Positions 1-7,028 of a stretch of 35,424 nt of DNA are shown here, piece by piece. The translations under genes and the position numbers were made by a program. The notes under the pieces were generated by a model. That model was not told where the DNA came from. It worked only from the letters and a program-made list of their open reading frames with translations, and searched no databases. Source of the DNA: an uncultured Verrucomicrobiota bacterium (lineage in GTDB: Bacteria; Verrucomicrobiota; Verrucomicrobiia; Opitutales; Opitutaceae); contig CAIOCT010000107.1 in NCBI GenBank assembly GCA_903856725.1, positions 1 to 35,424 on the forward strand, read 5' to 3'. The stretch's first letter is position 1. Each line of letters starts with the position of its first letter.

Positions 1-94
1 CCCCCCCCCCCCCCCCCCCCCCCCTTTTCAAGCAGAAGACGGCATACGAGATGCGCATTAGTGACTGGAGTTCAGACGTGTGCTCTTCCGATCT
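1..94. other. Sequencing artefact: poly-C plus Illumina P7 index adapter
   Basis: Bases 1-24 are all C and 25-28 are T. Bases 29-52 match the Illumina P7 flow-cell sequence. Bases 53-60 (GCGCATTA) sit where the 8-base index belongs. Bases 61-94 match the TruSeq read-2 adapter, ending in CTCTTCCGATCT. Real genomic sequence starts at base 95. An open reading frame runs through the adapter and yields the tell-tale peptide TGVQTCALPI fused to the next gene. This stretch should be trimmed. It also shows that the left edge is a contig end and not a natural boundary. Confidence 0.98.
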
Positions 95-303
95 ATGGTT
101 TCTTCATCGAAGTGGCCGAAGCCGGAGCGTTTGGTATGGTGCCCGTCTCCTCGCTAAAAGATGATTTTTACGTTCTGAATGGGGCTGGCACGGCGTTCAT
201 CGGCCGCAAGAGCAAACGAAAATTTGAACTCGGCCACAAAATCCAAGTCGTCGTCGACAAAGTAGATCGGCAGAAGCGCTTAATCGATTTTACAGTTCCC
301 TAA
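95..303 (+). CDS. rnr: Ribonuclease R, C-terminal fragment (5' end missing)
   Basis: Only the last ~68 residues are present because the contig starts inside the gene. The fragment is an S1 RNA-binding domain with the pattern typical of the RNase R/VacB C-terminus: a G-F-F-I-E-V strand, then G-M-V-P-V-S-S-L-K-D-D-F-Y-V, and finally V-D-K-V-D-R-Q-K-R-L-I-D-F before TAA at 301-303. The SSLKDD(F/Y)Y block is characteristic of RNase R rather than other S1 proteins. RNase R is a processive 3'-5' exoribonuclease that degrades structured RNA; the catalytic RNB domain lies outside the window. Residues read upstream of base 95 are adapter, not protein. RNase II-type paralogues remain possible but are less likely. 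Confidence 0.85.
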
Positions 304-350
304 TGAACTAAACGCGCCACCACCATCTTGGGATCTATCTTTTTTAATGT

Positions 351-878
351 ATGCAGCACTATAATTTCACCGAGCAATTACACCGCCTTTACAGCCAAGC
401 GATCAAACTCTGTAGTGCTGGCCAGCGAGGCCCAGACACTTATTTCACCGCTGATGAAACGGCGTTCCTGACGGCCAATGGCTTAACTGCCCAAAATCTC
501 TATGACTATGCAGAAGATGAATTGAACGGCGGTGAACCCGGCTGGGAAATCGCCCTCAGCATCGAGCTGATACGTCGTGACTATTTTCTTAACATCCAAG
601 GTGGTAAATCAACCGGCCACTTTATTAACGAAAATGAGTTACCAGGAAAGTCTACTCTCCTCGCTGGGCTCCCTTGGTTAGCACGACTTATTCCGAAAGC
701 CCAAGCTAAGTTACGCGGCGAATTACCTCCCTCCATGATGTATGCCTGTGGAGGGGATCGAGCCTTTTTCCAGCAACACGATATTCAACCCGCAGAATTT
801 CTGAGTATCATTTGGCGCCATGAGAGCAATCATGCCGCCATCAGTGACTGGGTGCACCAACGTAGCCGGTCGCGCTGA
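351..878 (+). CDS. DUF5069 domain protein
   Basis: A 175-residue protein without signal peptide or membrane segment. The C-terminal half (about 98-172) resembles DUF5069: G-L-P-W-L-A-R-L-I-P-K-A-Q-A-K-L-R-G, then a Y-A-C-G-G-D-R-A-F-F block, then P-A-E-F-L-S-I-I-W and a final helix with S-D-W-V. That layout (Leu-rich motif, Cys near the D-R-F block, C-terminal helices) is what I know of the family; its function is not known. The N-terminal ~95 residues are additional to the core domain. The gene follows the rnr end by 47 bases and precedes the molybdenum hydroxylase pair by 40 bases, on the same strand. No Shine-Dalgarno sequence is visible before the ATG. The family call is from memory of motifs. 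Confidence 0.6.
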   Translation: MQHYNFTEQLHRLYSQAIKLCSAGQRGPDTYFTADETAFLTANGLTAQNLYDYAEDELNGGEPGWEIALSIELIRRDYFLNIQGGKSTGHFINENELPGKSTLLAGLPWLARLIPKAQAKLRGELPPSMMYACGGDRAFFQQHDIQPAEFLSIIWRHESNHAAISDWVHQRSRSR

Positions 879-918
879 CCATTTACCTCCTTCTTAAAAA
901 TTAAAGTATATTACCGTT

Positions 919-1395
919 ATGCCTACTTATAATCTTAAAGTTAACGGTGCGTTACATAAAATAGAGGCTGCTGCCGACACCCCGCTGCTGTGGGTTCTGC
1001 GGGATCAACTGGCGTTAACGGGAACAAAATTCGGTTGCGGAATCGGTCAATGCGGAGCCTGCACGATTCAGATCAATGGTGTACCCGCGCGATCCTGCCA
1101 AACCCCCATTTCGACGGTGGGCGCCATGCGCATCACTACCATCGAAGGACTATCTCCAGATGGCTCTCATCCCCTGCAGAAAGCTTGGTGCCACCACGAT
1201 GTCCCTCAATGCGGTTACTGTCAGGCTGGCCAAATCATGACAGCCGCTGCCTTCCTGCAAAGCAATCCCACGCCAACCGAAAATGAGATCGACAGCGCCA
1301 TGGCCGGCAATCTCTGCCGCTGTGGCACCTATCTGCGAATTCGTGCTGCGGTCAACGAAGCGGCTAAATTGATGCAAAATGGAGGCCGCCCATGA
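919..1395 (+). CDS. (2Fe-2S) subunit of a molybdenum hydroxylase (isoquinoline 1-oxidoreductase alpha-like)
   Basis: This 158-residue small subunit carries two [2Fe-2S] clusters that pass electrons from the molybdenum centre of the partner protein. The N-terminal plant-type ferredoxin domain shows Cys40, Cys45, Cys48 and Cys60. The C-terminal four-helix domain shows Cys98-x2-Cys101 and Cys133-x-Cys135 in the Q-C-G-Y-C and N-L-C-R-C-G motifs of the xanthine dehydrogenase/aldehyde oxidase family. Length and the absence of a FAD domain match IorA-type subunits. It overlaps the next gene by four bases (ATGA), so the two are translationally coupled. It has no export signal of its own; in this family the small subunit is thought to ride out with the Tat-tagged large subunit. 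The substrate cannot be told from sequence. Confidence 0.9.
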   Translation: MPTYNLKVNGALHKIEAAADTPLLWVLRDQLALTGTKFGCGIGQCGACTIQINGVPARSCQTPISTVGAMRITTIEGLSPDGSHPLQKAWCHHDVPQCGYCQAGQIMTAAAFLQSNPTPTENEIDSAMAGNLCRCGTYLRIRAAVNEAAKLMQNGGRP

Positions 1396-3608
1396 ACGCA
1401 TCGCACTCCCCGTTCTCACGACGCGAATTCCTCCGAGTAACAGCCTTAGCCGGCGGGGGCTTTGCCCTCAGTTCAGCATTTCCCCACGAAGGCTGGGCAG
1501 AGGTTGGCCAAGCGCTTGATGACACCGCTAAAATTTTCACCCCTGGACCGTTCATCAAAATCACACCCGAGGGCATCATCACCATTCTCGCGAAAAATCC
1601 GGAGACAGGCCAAGGCATCAAAACTTCGCTCCCGATGATTATCGCGGAAGAGCTGGATGTGGATTTTTCAACCATCGTGATTGAACAAGCCGCGCTCCGC
1701 AAAGACGTGGGGCCGCAATTTGCTGGCGGCAGTCGATCCACACCTGATAATTATCTGCGGATGCGCCAAGCTGGGGCCACTGCGCGGGCGATGCTAATCG
1801 AGGCCGCCGCTCAAATCTGGCAAGTCCGCAGTACCGAGCTTTCGACCAACCAAGGGAAAGTAATCCACGAGGCCAGCGGCCGTTCGCTCACGTACGGCCA
1901 GCTCGCGACCAAAGCTGCGACGCTGCCGTTACCCGCTGAAAATACGGTCAAGCTTAAGCGCGACGATAGTTTTCGGCTCCTGGGTTCGCGCGTCGGCGGA
2001 GTCGATAATCCGCTCATTGTGACTGGGCGGGCTGAATTTGGCATCGATCAAAAACTACCCGGACTCGTTTACGCGGCCTTGGAAAAATGTCCCGTATTCG
2101 GCGGCAAAGTGGTTAGCGCCAACCTCGCTAGAATTAAAGCACTGCCGGGCGTTCTCGACGCCTTTGTGCTCGAAGGTACGGCGAATATCAACGGGCTCTT
2201 ACCGGGCGTAGCTATTATTGCTCGTTCCACCTGGGCAGCTTTTTCGGCTAAGCGCCAGCTACAGATTGTGTGGGATGAAAGTGCGGCCACCGGCCACTCG
2301 ACCGAGGCTTATGCTGGCCAAGCAGTCGCGCTCGCAGCGGGAAACGGGACTAAAATCCGCCAGGAAGGCGATGTCACTGCGGCCTTGGCCACAGCGAGTA
2401 AAGTGGTCACGGGGGCCTATTTTTACCCATTCCTAAACCACGCCACGCTCGAACCCCAAGGCTGCACCGCTTGGGCGCGCGAGGACGGGATTGAATTTTG
2501 GACGACCTCACAGACCCCGGGCTCGGGCCAAGAACTCGTCGCTAGCACGCTTAAAATCCCCAAAGATAAATTAAAATTAAATTTAGTCCGCGCCGGGGGC
2601 GGCTTTGGTCGTCGCTTGGCCAATGACTACCTGGTAGAAGCGGCCGCCATCGCGCTGCGCACGCAGGGAGCCCCCGTCAAACTTACCTGGACGAGGGAAG
2701 ATGATATGCGCCACTGCTTTTATCGGCCGGCGGGCTTTCATTTCCTCAAAGGCGCGATCGATGCCCACGGTCGAGTCAGCGCTTGGCATAATCATTTTGT
2801 CACTTTTGGCTACAAAAACACCGAGCGTCCCGCCTCCTCAGCGAGTCTGAGTCCAGATGAACTACCCGCCCGATTCATACCGAATTTCGAGCTGGAACAA
2901 TCGATCATCTCTACGATCGTCCCGACCGGTCCCATGCGAGCCCCAGGAAGCAATGGCCTCGCCTTCGTTATGCAGAGCTTCATCGATGAACTCGCTCACG
3001 CAGCCGGTCGCGATCCCGTTGCATTTCGCCTCGAGCTATTAGGAACTGACCGCGTCATCCCCCCCGCCCAAGGCCAACGCGGCAATCCTTACGATGTCGC
3101 CCGCATGAAAGCGGTCATAGCCTTAGCCGCAGAAAAATCCGGTTGGGGCCAAGCGCTCCCGCGTGGCCAAGGCCGTGGGGTGGCATTTCATTTCAGCCAC
3201 GCCGGTTATGTAGCGCTGGTCGCTGAAGTTATCGTCACCCCCGATGGCACGCTCACGGTGCGCCAAGTAACTGCCGCTGTTGATGTGGGACCTATTATAA
3301 ATCTAAGCGGCGCGGAAAACCAAGTGCAGGGCTCCATCATTGATGGGATCAGCATGGCTTGGTTGCAGGAAATAACTCACGACCGCGGTCGGACCGTGCA
3401 GAGCAATTTTAATGATTATCCACTACTGAGGTCGACGGAAACCCCCGCGGTGTCGGTGAATTTTATCCAAAGTAAAAATCCACCGACGGGGCTCGGTGAG
3501 CCTGTTTACCCCGTCGTGCCCCCCGCCATTTGTAATGCCATCTTTGCCGCCACCGGTCACCGGATTCGGAAATTACCAATCAGCAAAACTGATTTGGGCT
3601 GGAGTTAA
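1392..3608 (+). CDS. Tat-exported molybdopterin-binding subunit of a molybdenum hydroxylase (isoquinoline 1-oxidoreductase beta-like)
   Basis: A 738-residue large subunit of the xanthine dehydrogenase/aldehyde oxidase family. The N-terminus has a twin-arginine signal (S9-R10-R11-E12-F13-L14, then a Gly/Ala-rich hydrophobic stretch), so the folded complex is probably periplasmic. Visible cofactor motifs are G402-G-G-F-G-R-R408, R-A-P-G-S near 515-520, and G700-L-G-E703-P704, where Glu703 fits the conserved catalytic base. Length and architecture match IorB-type proteins, which may act on N-heterocycles or aldehydes; the actual substrate is unknown. A good Shine-Dalgarno (GGAGG, 1381-1385) precedes the ATG. 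That is unusual in this window and occurs inside the overlapping upstream gene. No FAD subunit, cytochrome c subunit or XdhC-type maturation gene is adjacent. Confidence 0.9.
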   Translation: MNASHSPFSRREFLRVTALAGGGFALSSAFPHEGWAEVGQALDDTAKIFTPGPFIKITPEGIITILAKNPETGQGIKTSLPMIIAEELDVDFSTIVIEQAALRKDVGPQFAGGSRSTPDNYLRMRQAGATARAMLIEAAAQIWQVRSTELSTNQGKVIHEASGRSLTYGQLATKAATLPLPAENTVKLKRDDSFRLLGSRVGGVDNPLIVTGRAEFGIDQKLPGLVYAALEKCPVFGGKVVSANLARIKALPGVLDAFVLEGTANINGLLPGVAIIARSTWAAFSAKRQLQIVWDESAATGHSTEAYAGQAVALAAGNGTKIRQEGDVTAALATASKVVTGAYFYPFLNHATLEPQGCTAWAREDGIEFWTTSQTPGSGQELVASTLKIPKDKLKLNLVRAGGGFGRRLANDYLVEAAAIALRTQGAPVKLTWTREDDMRHCFYRPAGFHFLKGAIDAHGRVSAWHNHFVTFGYKNTERPASSASLSPDELPARFIPNFELEQSIISTIVPTGPMRAPGSNGLAFVMQSFIDELAHAAGRDPVAFRLELLGTDRVIPPAQGQRGNPYDVARMKAVIALAAEKSGWGQALPRGQGRGVAFHFSHAGYVALVAEVIVTPDGTLTVRQVTAAVDVGPIINLSGAENQVQGSIIDGISMAWLQEITHDRGRTVQSNFNDYPLLRSTETPAVSVNFIQSKNPPTGLGEPVYPVVPPAICNAIFAATGHRIRKLPISKTDLGWS

Positions 3609-3633
3609 GCCATCAGCTAACGCGCTGATGGCT
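3608..3633. terminator. Hairpin between convergent genes
   Basis: A perfect 9-bp inverted repeat, AGCCATCAG (3608-3616) and CTGATGGCT (3625-3633), with an 8-base loop, begins at the last base of the Mo-hydroxylase stop codon and lies before the stop of the opposing gene. Neither side has a T-run, so it may be a bidirectional 3'-end stabiliser or a weak terminator and not a classical intrinsic one. Confidence 0.4.
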
Positions 3634-3644
3634 ACGTGCTATCC

Positions 3645-3992
3645 TTAAAACGGGCGGCAATAAACCATCACGACTGCAACCAAAAGGAGAAGCAGCGCAA
3701 CGAGACTGAGGATTCCCCGCAAATGAGCTTTCCGGTAGACAACGCCGCCCAAGGAAGCGAGGCCCAGCCAGCAAACAAATTTCACCAGCACCCAACCAGT
3801 CGCAAATGGGATTTTCTGGAGGGTGAGCATACCGAAACCGCTGACAAACATAAGTAAAGCGGCGATGCCCGTAACCATTAACGTACGCTTGCGATTGGCA
3901 GGATCAGGATTTCCAAATGCCATGAAAGTGTGCGCCGTCAGCACGAGCAGGGAGAAAATGTGTAACAGTTGGTAGTAGGGTAATCTTTCCAT
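3645..3992 (-). CDS. Four-helix integral membrane protein, function unknown
   Basis: A 115-residue, strongly hydrophobic protein with four likely membrane segments, at about residues 8-27, 37-56, 66-84 and 91-110. They are separated by short loops rich in Arg/Lys/Asn/Asp (for example P-D-P-A-N-R-K-R after helix 1). His11 and His21 lie in or near helix 1, but I see no established metal or heme motif. There is no signal peptidase site. The gene is convergent with the Mo-hydroxylase operon. Upstream, an extended -10 promoter at 4141-4149 would give it a leader of about 140 bases. I do not recognise a family with confidence; four-helix inner-membrane proteins of this size are common in this phylum. 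Confidence 0.7.
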   Translation of the reverse strand: MERLPYYQLLHIFSLLVLTAHTFMAFGNPDPANRKRTLMVTGIAALLMFVSGFGMLTLQKIPFATGWVLVKFVCWLGLASLGGVVYRKAHLRGILSLVALLLLLVAVVMVYCRPF

Positions 3993-4054
3993 AGTGGGTG
4001 GGTTTTAAAAAATAACACTCCATTCGTGCCGTATACTCCGGAGCTCATGTCCTT

Positions 4055-4134
4055 TTTAAGTTAAAGGTGGGCACCACCCGACGGACCTTCTGCCTTCCGA
4101 TTTACGGCCTGACATCAGCCCGCCTGTCAGCGGT
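4055..4134 (-). ncRNA. Candidate small RNA or structured leader
   Basis: Downstream of the extended -10 promoter (transcription leftward from about 4134) the RNA would start with a 6-bp stem (CTGACA/TGTCAG, plus coordinates 4109-4114 and 4125-4130, 10-base loop). About 30 bases later comes a second stem, GGTGG/CCACC (4066-4070 and 4074-4078), followed on the RNA by TTTAACTT. It could be a short independent RNA ending near 4055, or simply the leader of the membrane protein gene starting at 3992. No known Rfam family was recognised with confidence; 6S-like and SRP-like resemblances were weighed and are weak. Confidence 0.22.
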
Positions 4135-4149
4135 TCCCAAATTATAGCA
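4135..4149 (-). promoter_or_regulatory. Extended -10 promoter, leftward
   Basis: On the minus strand a perfect TATAAT (complement of ATTATA at 4141-4146) is preceded by TG plus one base (4147-4149), an extended -10 element. No good -35 hexamer lies 16-18 bases further upstream, which is tolerable for extended -10 promoters. The start point would be near 4134-4135. It would serve the small RNA candidate and/or the membrane protein gene ending at 3645. Confidence 0.45.
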
Positions 4150-4422
4150 AAGGCAAAGAGCGTTGTTGGAGCACCTCGAACACAACAGGGTGTCGGGGGA
4201 AACCTACGCGACTCGCTCCAGTCGTCAAATGAGAACCCCCTTAAGCTTGAATATTCATCAACCACCGCCGCCGTATGGTGACGCAGAAGAACGCGCAGTC
4301 AGGTTGACACGGATCCAGCAAAACATCTACGTTCAGAAATACATGACATCGCTGCAGGGACTATTTCAGATGACCGCGCCCCTCGCCTTGAGTTGTTTTG
4401 CCGCTAACTCATTAGCCTGAAA

Positions 4423-4665
4423 ATGACGACTTTAACCAAATCGACCGATGATGGCAGCAGCGAGTTCGTCAAACAATCGAGCCTCTACCAAGAATTTCTC
4501 GCTGAGCGGGAAGAAATTTTAAAGCACAAGTGGATCGAGTCCGAACGACTGGGTTACGATATTGGCTTCGAACGAGCTCTGCTCGATTGGATCCGCAAGC
4601 ATCGTGATAGCTGGCGCGCGGCGCGGCGGGCACGCATAGCGGATCATACACCACCGCACGCTTAA
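4423..4665 (+). CDS. Small conserved protein of unknown function
   Basis: An 80-residue, charged, helical protein. The core (about 20-65) reads as a long amphipathic helix pair containing L-Y-Q-E-F-L-A-E-R-E-E-I-L-K-H-K-W-I-E-S-E and G-Y-D-I-G-F-E-R-A-L-L-D-W. The H-K/R-W-x2-S-E-x-x-G-x-D-x-G pattern is one I have seen at the ends of DUF4032-type and other proteins, where its role is unknown. Low-complexity polar residues flank the core. There is no Cys and no membrane segment. The gene stands alone, 144 bases from rpmG, which faces it. The pattern argues for a real gene, but the function cannot be named. Confidence 0.55.
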   Translation: MTTLTKSTDDGSSEFVKQSSLYQEFLAEREEILKHKWIESERLGYDIGFERALLDWIRKHRDSWRAARRARIADHTPPHA

Positions 4666-4757
4666 AGCCCGACCCTTGGCACCTAGGTGCAGGGAAATAA
4701 GTGAGCCCAAAAAACAGTAGGCATCACCTTCGACAACTTTAGGGATGCACCGCTCAC

Positions 4758-4786
4758 AAAAAAGGCCGGTCCGCGAGGAACCGGCC
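4758..4786 (-). terminator. Intrinsic terminator of rpmG
   Basis: An inverted repeat GGCCGGT (4764-4770) / ACCGGCC (4780-4786) around a 9-base GC-rich loop is followed, on the minus strand, by six T (complement of A at 4758-4763). It sits 23 bases past the rpmG stop and is the expected rho-independent terminator. On the plus strand the following sequence has no T-run, so it acts leftward. Confidence 0.88.
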
Positions 4787-4809
4787 ATAAAATTTAAGCG
4801 ATAAACGCT

Positions 4810-4974
4810 TTACTTGATTTCTTTATGGAGCGTGTGGCGCTTGAGGAAGGGATTGTACTTCTTCTTCTCAATACGCTCGGTCACAGTCTTCTTATTACGC
4901 TTCGTGAGATAGCGAGAAGGTGGCTTACCTTCTTTGCGGGCTTCAGTGCATTCCAGGGTGACGGTTTCTTGCAT
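4810..4974 (-). CDS. rpmG: Ribosomal protein L33
   Basis: A 54-residue basic protein of the large ribosomal subunit. The sequence begins [11 protein letters not shown], continues with [10 protein letters not shown] and ends in [15 protein letters not shown], the L33 signature. The usual two C-x-x-C zinc pairs are absent (only Cys9 remains), so this is the zinc-independent form. The frame stays open 14 codons further upstream, to 5016, but those residues are not L33-like, so the ATG at 4974 is chosen. No Shine-Dalgarno is seen. It is transcribed leftward and ends at a strong terminator. The 209 bases separating it from the upstream DAC gene may hold its own promoter, though I could not pick one out. 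Confidence 0.96.
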   Translation of the reverse strand: MQETVTLECTEARKEGKPPSRYLTKRNKKTVTERIEKKKYNPFLKRHTLHKEIK

Positions 4975-5183
4975 GGCTTTAAATGAGTTGTAAGGGCCGA
5001 GAGCAAAGCCGCGCATTCGGGGCGTGCAACCTAAATCTGAAGCACCCCTAGACGTTCCGCCAGACTCCCCCCAGATAGCGCTGAAGGTTTTAGCTAAAAA
5101 TCTACTGGATAAAAGTTTACGAAAACCCTGCCACCTTTCTTAGTCGTAAAGTTGACGAATAAAACGGACCGCGGTGTTCAGCG

Positions 5184-6536
5184 CTAGGCGCTGACTCGCT
5201 TTTCGGTCAACGACATCATAACGCCACGGCGAAATAAAGTAACTTGCCCTGAACTGGATGAAACCACGAGGGCAATGCAATCGGTAGCTACCGAGATAGC
5301 CGCGGCGGCGGCATGACGCGAACCCAGCCCGCTCGGCAAGTTGTGATTGTAATCAGCAGCTTGAATAAGTGAACCAGCGGATTCCACCACGCCATCACCC
5401 CTGATCACGAAGGCTCCATCGATCGAAGAAAATTCTTTGATCGTTTCGTCCATGAAAGGATTTAAAATATTTCGATCCTCTTCTTTGTAACCATAAAACG
5501 GATTAAGCACGAGCGGCTTAGTCAATTTATCAACTTTTTCACTATCCCCCACGACAAACAGACAACCAACTGGCCGGCCCTCGCGGCCTTCGACCGCTAA
5601 TTCTGTGGCGACAGCAATAACGCGCTCCAGAACTTCTGGCTTCACGTCCGTCGGCAACAAATCAGCCTGCCCCGTCAGCAAAGTTTGAAACTCCTTCTCT
5701 ACGTCGACGACCACAATGGTATCAAACTGATTACTGCCGGCCATGCCGCCCACGCAGCAAATTCGATCATTAAAAACAATCAGGCCACGCGTGAGACCGA
5801 CGAGCACGGCGCTACGCAATTGGGCCATGCGCTGATTCGAAAAGGAGCGTACCTGAATGGTCTCGCTAAATTTAGCAGGATGGTCCTCGGCATCAGTCAG
5901 ACTGCGGGTAACCAAGATCGTTTTCAGCGAAGTTTTCCATGCCGGTGATTCAAAATTCCCGGTAAAGGTATCGCCGAACACCATCAAACCAGTGCAACCG
6001 CTGCCACGCGCTATTTTTTCGGCTTCGCGTAGGACAACTCGGTTTACGCGACTTTGCGGGGCGGCCACGGATTTAGCCGCAATGCCGCCAAAGCCAACAA
6101 AAAGCCGATCATAGAGGGTTTCGAGATCCGGGGCCTGCACCAGACTATCGACAAAAGCCTGCTCCTTGAGCAACCGCGCCAACGCTGCCAGCACTTGCAA
6201 ATAATCACGGGCTTTCTCATCCGCAATCAACATGAAGACGAGCCGCACCGGCTCATTCTCCATCGCCCCATCGTAGCGGATACCATAATGGCTACGCCCA
6301 ACCGCGAGCACGTAGCGCCGGCCCATCTTAACCCGAACGTGAGGCATTGCCACCCCAAGACCGAGGTAAGTGGTCATTGTGCTCTCCCGCCGCAGCAAGC
6401 CCTTCAGCAAGCTGTCCCGATGGAGATCAGGAAAACGCTCCACCGTAAGATTGAGCAATTCCGCCAGCGCTCCCTCCATATCGGCGCTGCCAAGGTCAAG
6501 AATCCGACCGCGCGAAATATATCGATCTAGCCGCAT
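5184..6536 (-). CDS. Fusion protein: PTS EIIA-like, pyruvate-kinase-C-like and diadenylate cyclase domains
   Basis: A 450-residue soluble protein with three parts. Residues ~1-150 are a fructose/mannitol-type (PtsN-like) EIIA domain with the G-L-G-V-A-M-P-H66 phosphorylation motif. Residues ~163-285 resemble the C-terminal domain of pyruvate kinase (C-T-G-L-M-V-F-G-D, then K-T-I-L-V-T-R-S). Residues ~300-450 are a DAC domain making c-di-AMP from ATP, with D373-G-A375 and G-S-R407-H408-A409. Well-studied bacterial enzymes have RHR where RHA is seen here. The last two domains recall archaeal DacZ enzymes; the EIIA addition suggests phosphotransfer input. The ATG at 6536 follows the nuoA stop by 22 bases, so co-transcription is likely. 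Domain identity is from motifs; activity is inferred. Confidence 0.85.
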   Translation of the reverse strand: MRLDRYISRGRILDLGSADMEGALAELLNLTVERFPDLHRDSLLKGLLRRESTMTTYLGLGVAMPHVRVKMGRRYVLAVGRSHYGIRYDGAMENEPVRLVFMLIADEKARDYLQVLAALARLLKEQAFVDSLVQAPDLETLYDRLFVGFGGIAAKSVAAPQSRVNRVVLREAEKIARGSGCTGLMVFGDTFTGNFESPAWKTSLKTILVTRSLTDAEDHPAKFSETIQVRSFSNQRMAQLRSAVLVGLTRGLIVFNDRICCVGGMAGSNQFDTIVVVDVEKEFQTLLTGQADLLPTDVKPEVLERVIAVATELAVEGREGRPVGCLFVVGDSEKVDKLTKPLVLNPFYGYKEEDRNILNPFMDETIKEFSSIDGAFVIRGDGVVESAGSLIQAADYNHNLPSGLGSRHAAAAAISVATDCIALVVSSSSGQVTLFRRGVMMSLTEKRVSA

Positions 6537-6558
6537 GAGTTAATTTTGCCGCACTCAG

Positions 6559-6933
6559 TTATTTCTCCCAATTGAGCGCGCCCTTCTTGAACTCATAAAA
6601 TAAGCCCAGCACAAGGACGCCCAAAAAGAAAAGCATGGGGGAGAGAATCGCAATATGGTTAGCGAGAAAATCCCGATAGACGAAAGTCCAAGGAATCAGA
6701 AAAACTACCTCGATATCAAACAAGAGAAAGAGCATGGCGGTGACGTAAAATTTAACCGCAAAACGTGTATGCGTGCTGCCGTCACTCGGAACCCCGCACT
6801 CATAAGGGGTATCCTTGATGACATTCGGCCGAAAACGTTGACCGAGTAATTGGCTAGCCATGATGACCCCCACTGTAATGACAGCGGCGAGGACCACTTG
6901 GACAAGCAAAGGGAGATAAGCAGCAGAATCCAT
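6559..6933 (-). CDS. nuoA: NADH-quinone oxidoreductase subunit A
   Basis: A 124-residue membrane subunit of respiratory complex I. Three hydrophobic helices are visible (about 7-27, 64-83 and 93-113). The family signature P-Y-E-C-G-V lies in the first loop and R-F-A-V-K-F-Y-V-T-A-M-L-F-L-L-F-D-I-E-V-V-F-L at helix 2, with the conserved Asp-Ile-Glu. The ATG at 6933 gives the normal length; an upstream in-frame start at 6969 adds 12 residues that do not fit. No other nuo gene is in the window, so nuoA stands apart from nuoB-N, either as an orphan copy or because the nuo genes are scattered. It appears to share a transcript with the downstream EIIA-DAC gene. Confidence 0.93.
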   Translation of the reverse strand: MDSAAYLPLLVQVVLAAVITVGVIMASQLLGQRFRPNVIKDTPYECGVPSDGSTHTRFAVKFYVTAMLFLLFDIEVVFLIPWTFVYRDFLANHIAILSPMLFFLGVLVLGLFYEFKKGALNWEK

Positions 6934-7028
6934 GGCTAGAACATGCGCGCATCGCAGGCTCAGCTTCAAGGGGATTTTTTCAAAGATGCAGTCAGTTGCT
7001 TTTGAACCAAAGTTGTTTTTTATGCAGT

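Larger units (their letters stand above)
3993..4422. other. 430-bp gap with a leftward promoter and structured leader
   Basis: No convincing gene is seen here. Open frames on both strands (for example 4163-4420 rightward and 4056-4265 leftward) lack recognisable protein character. The left third is a probable leader or small RNA read leftward from the promoter at 4141-4149, with two hairpins. On the plus strand a TTGACA hexamer occurs in the stretch about 4303-4310 but has no good -10 partner at 16-18 bases. I saw no tRNA, tmRNA, SRP or RNase P signature that holds up. Confidence 0.5.

Noticed and set aside
61-303. A complete 80-residue protein starting at a GTG
   Set aside because: The start and first 11 residues come from the Illumina adapter; only the part from base 95 is real.
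4055-4134. SRP RNA or 6S RNA
   Set aside because: The stretch has pieces like CGGAAGG and CCCACCTTTAACTT, but the SRP tetraloop context does not line up and no 6S closing stem could be found, so it was listed only as an unnamed candidate.
4163-4420. Rightward 85-codon frame ending just before the gene at 4423
   Set aside because: No recognisable protein features, odd composition, and it overlaps the leftward promoter; probably chance.
6054-6530. 158-codon frame antisense to the EIIA-DAC gene
   Set aside because: A shadow of the real gene; low-complexity His/Gln/Arg composition and no domain.
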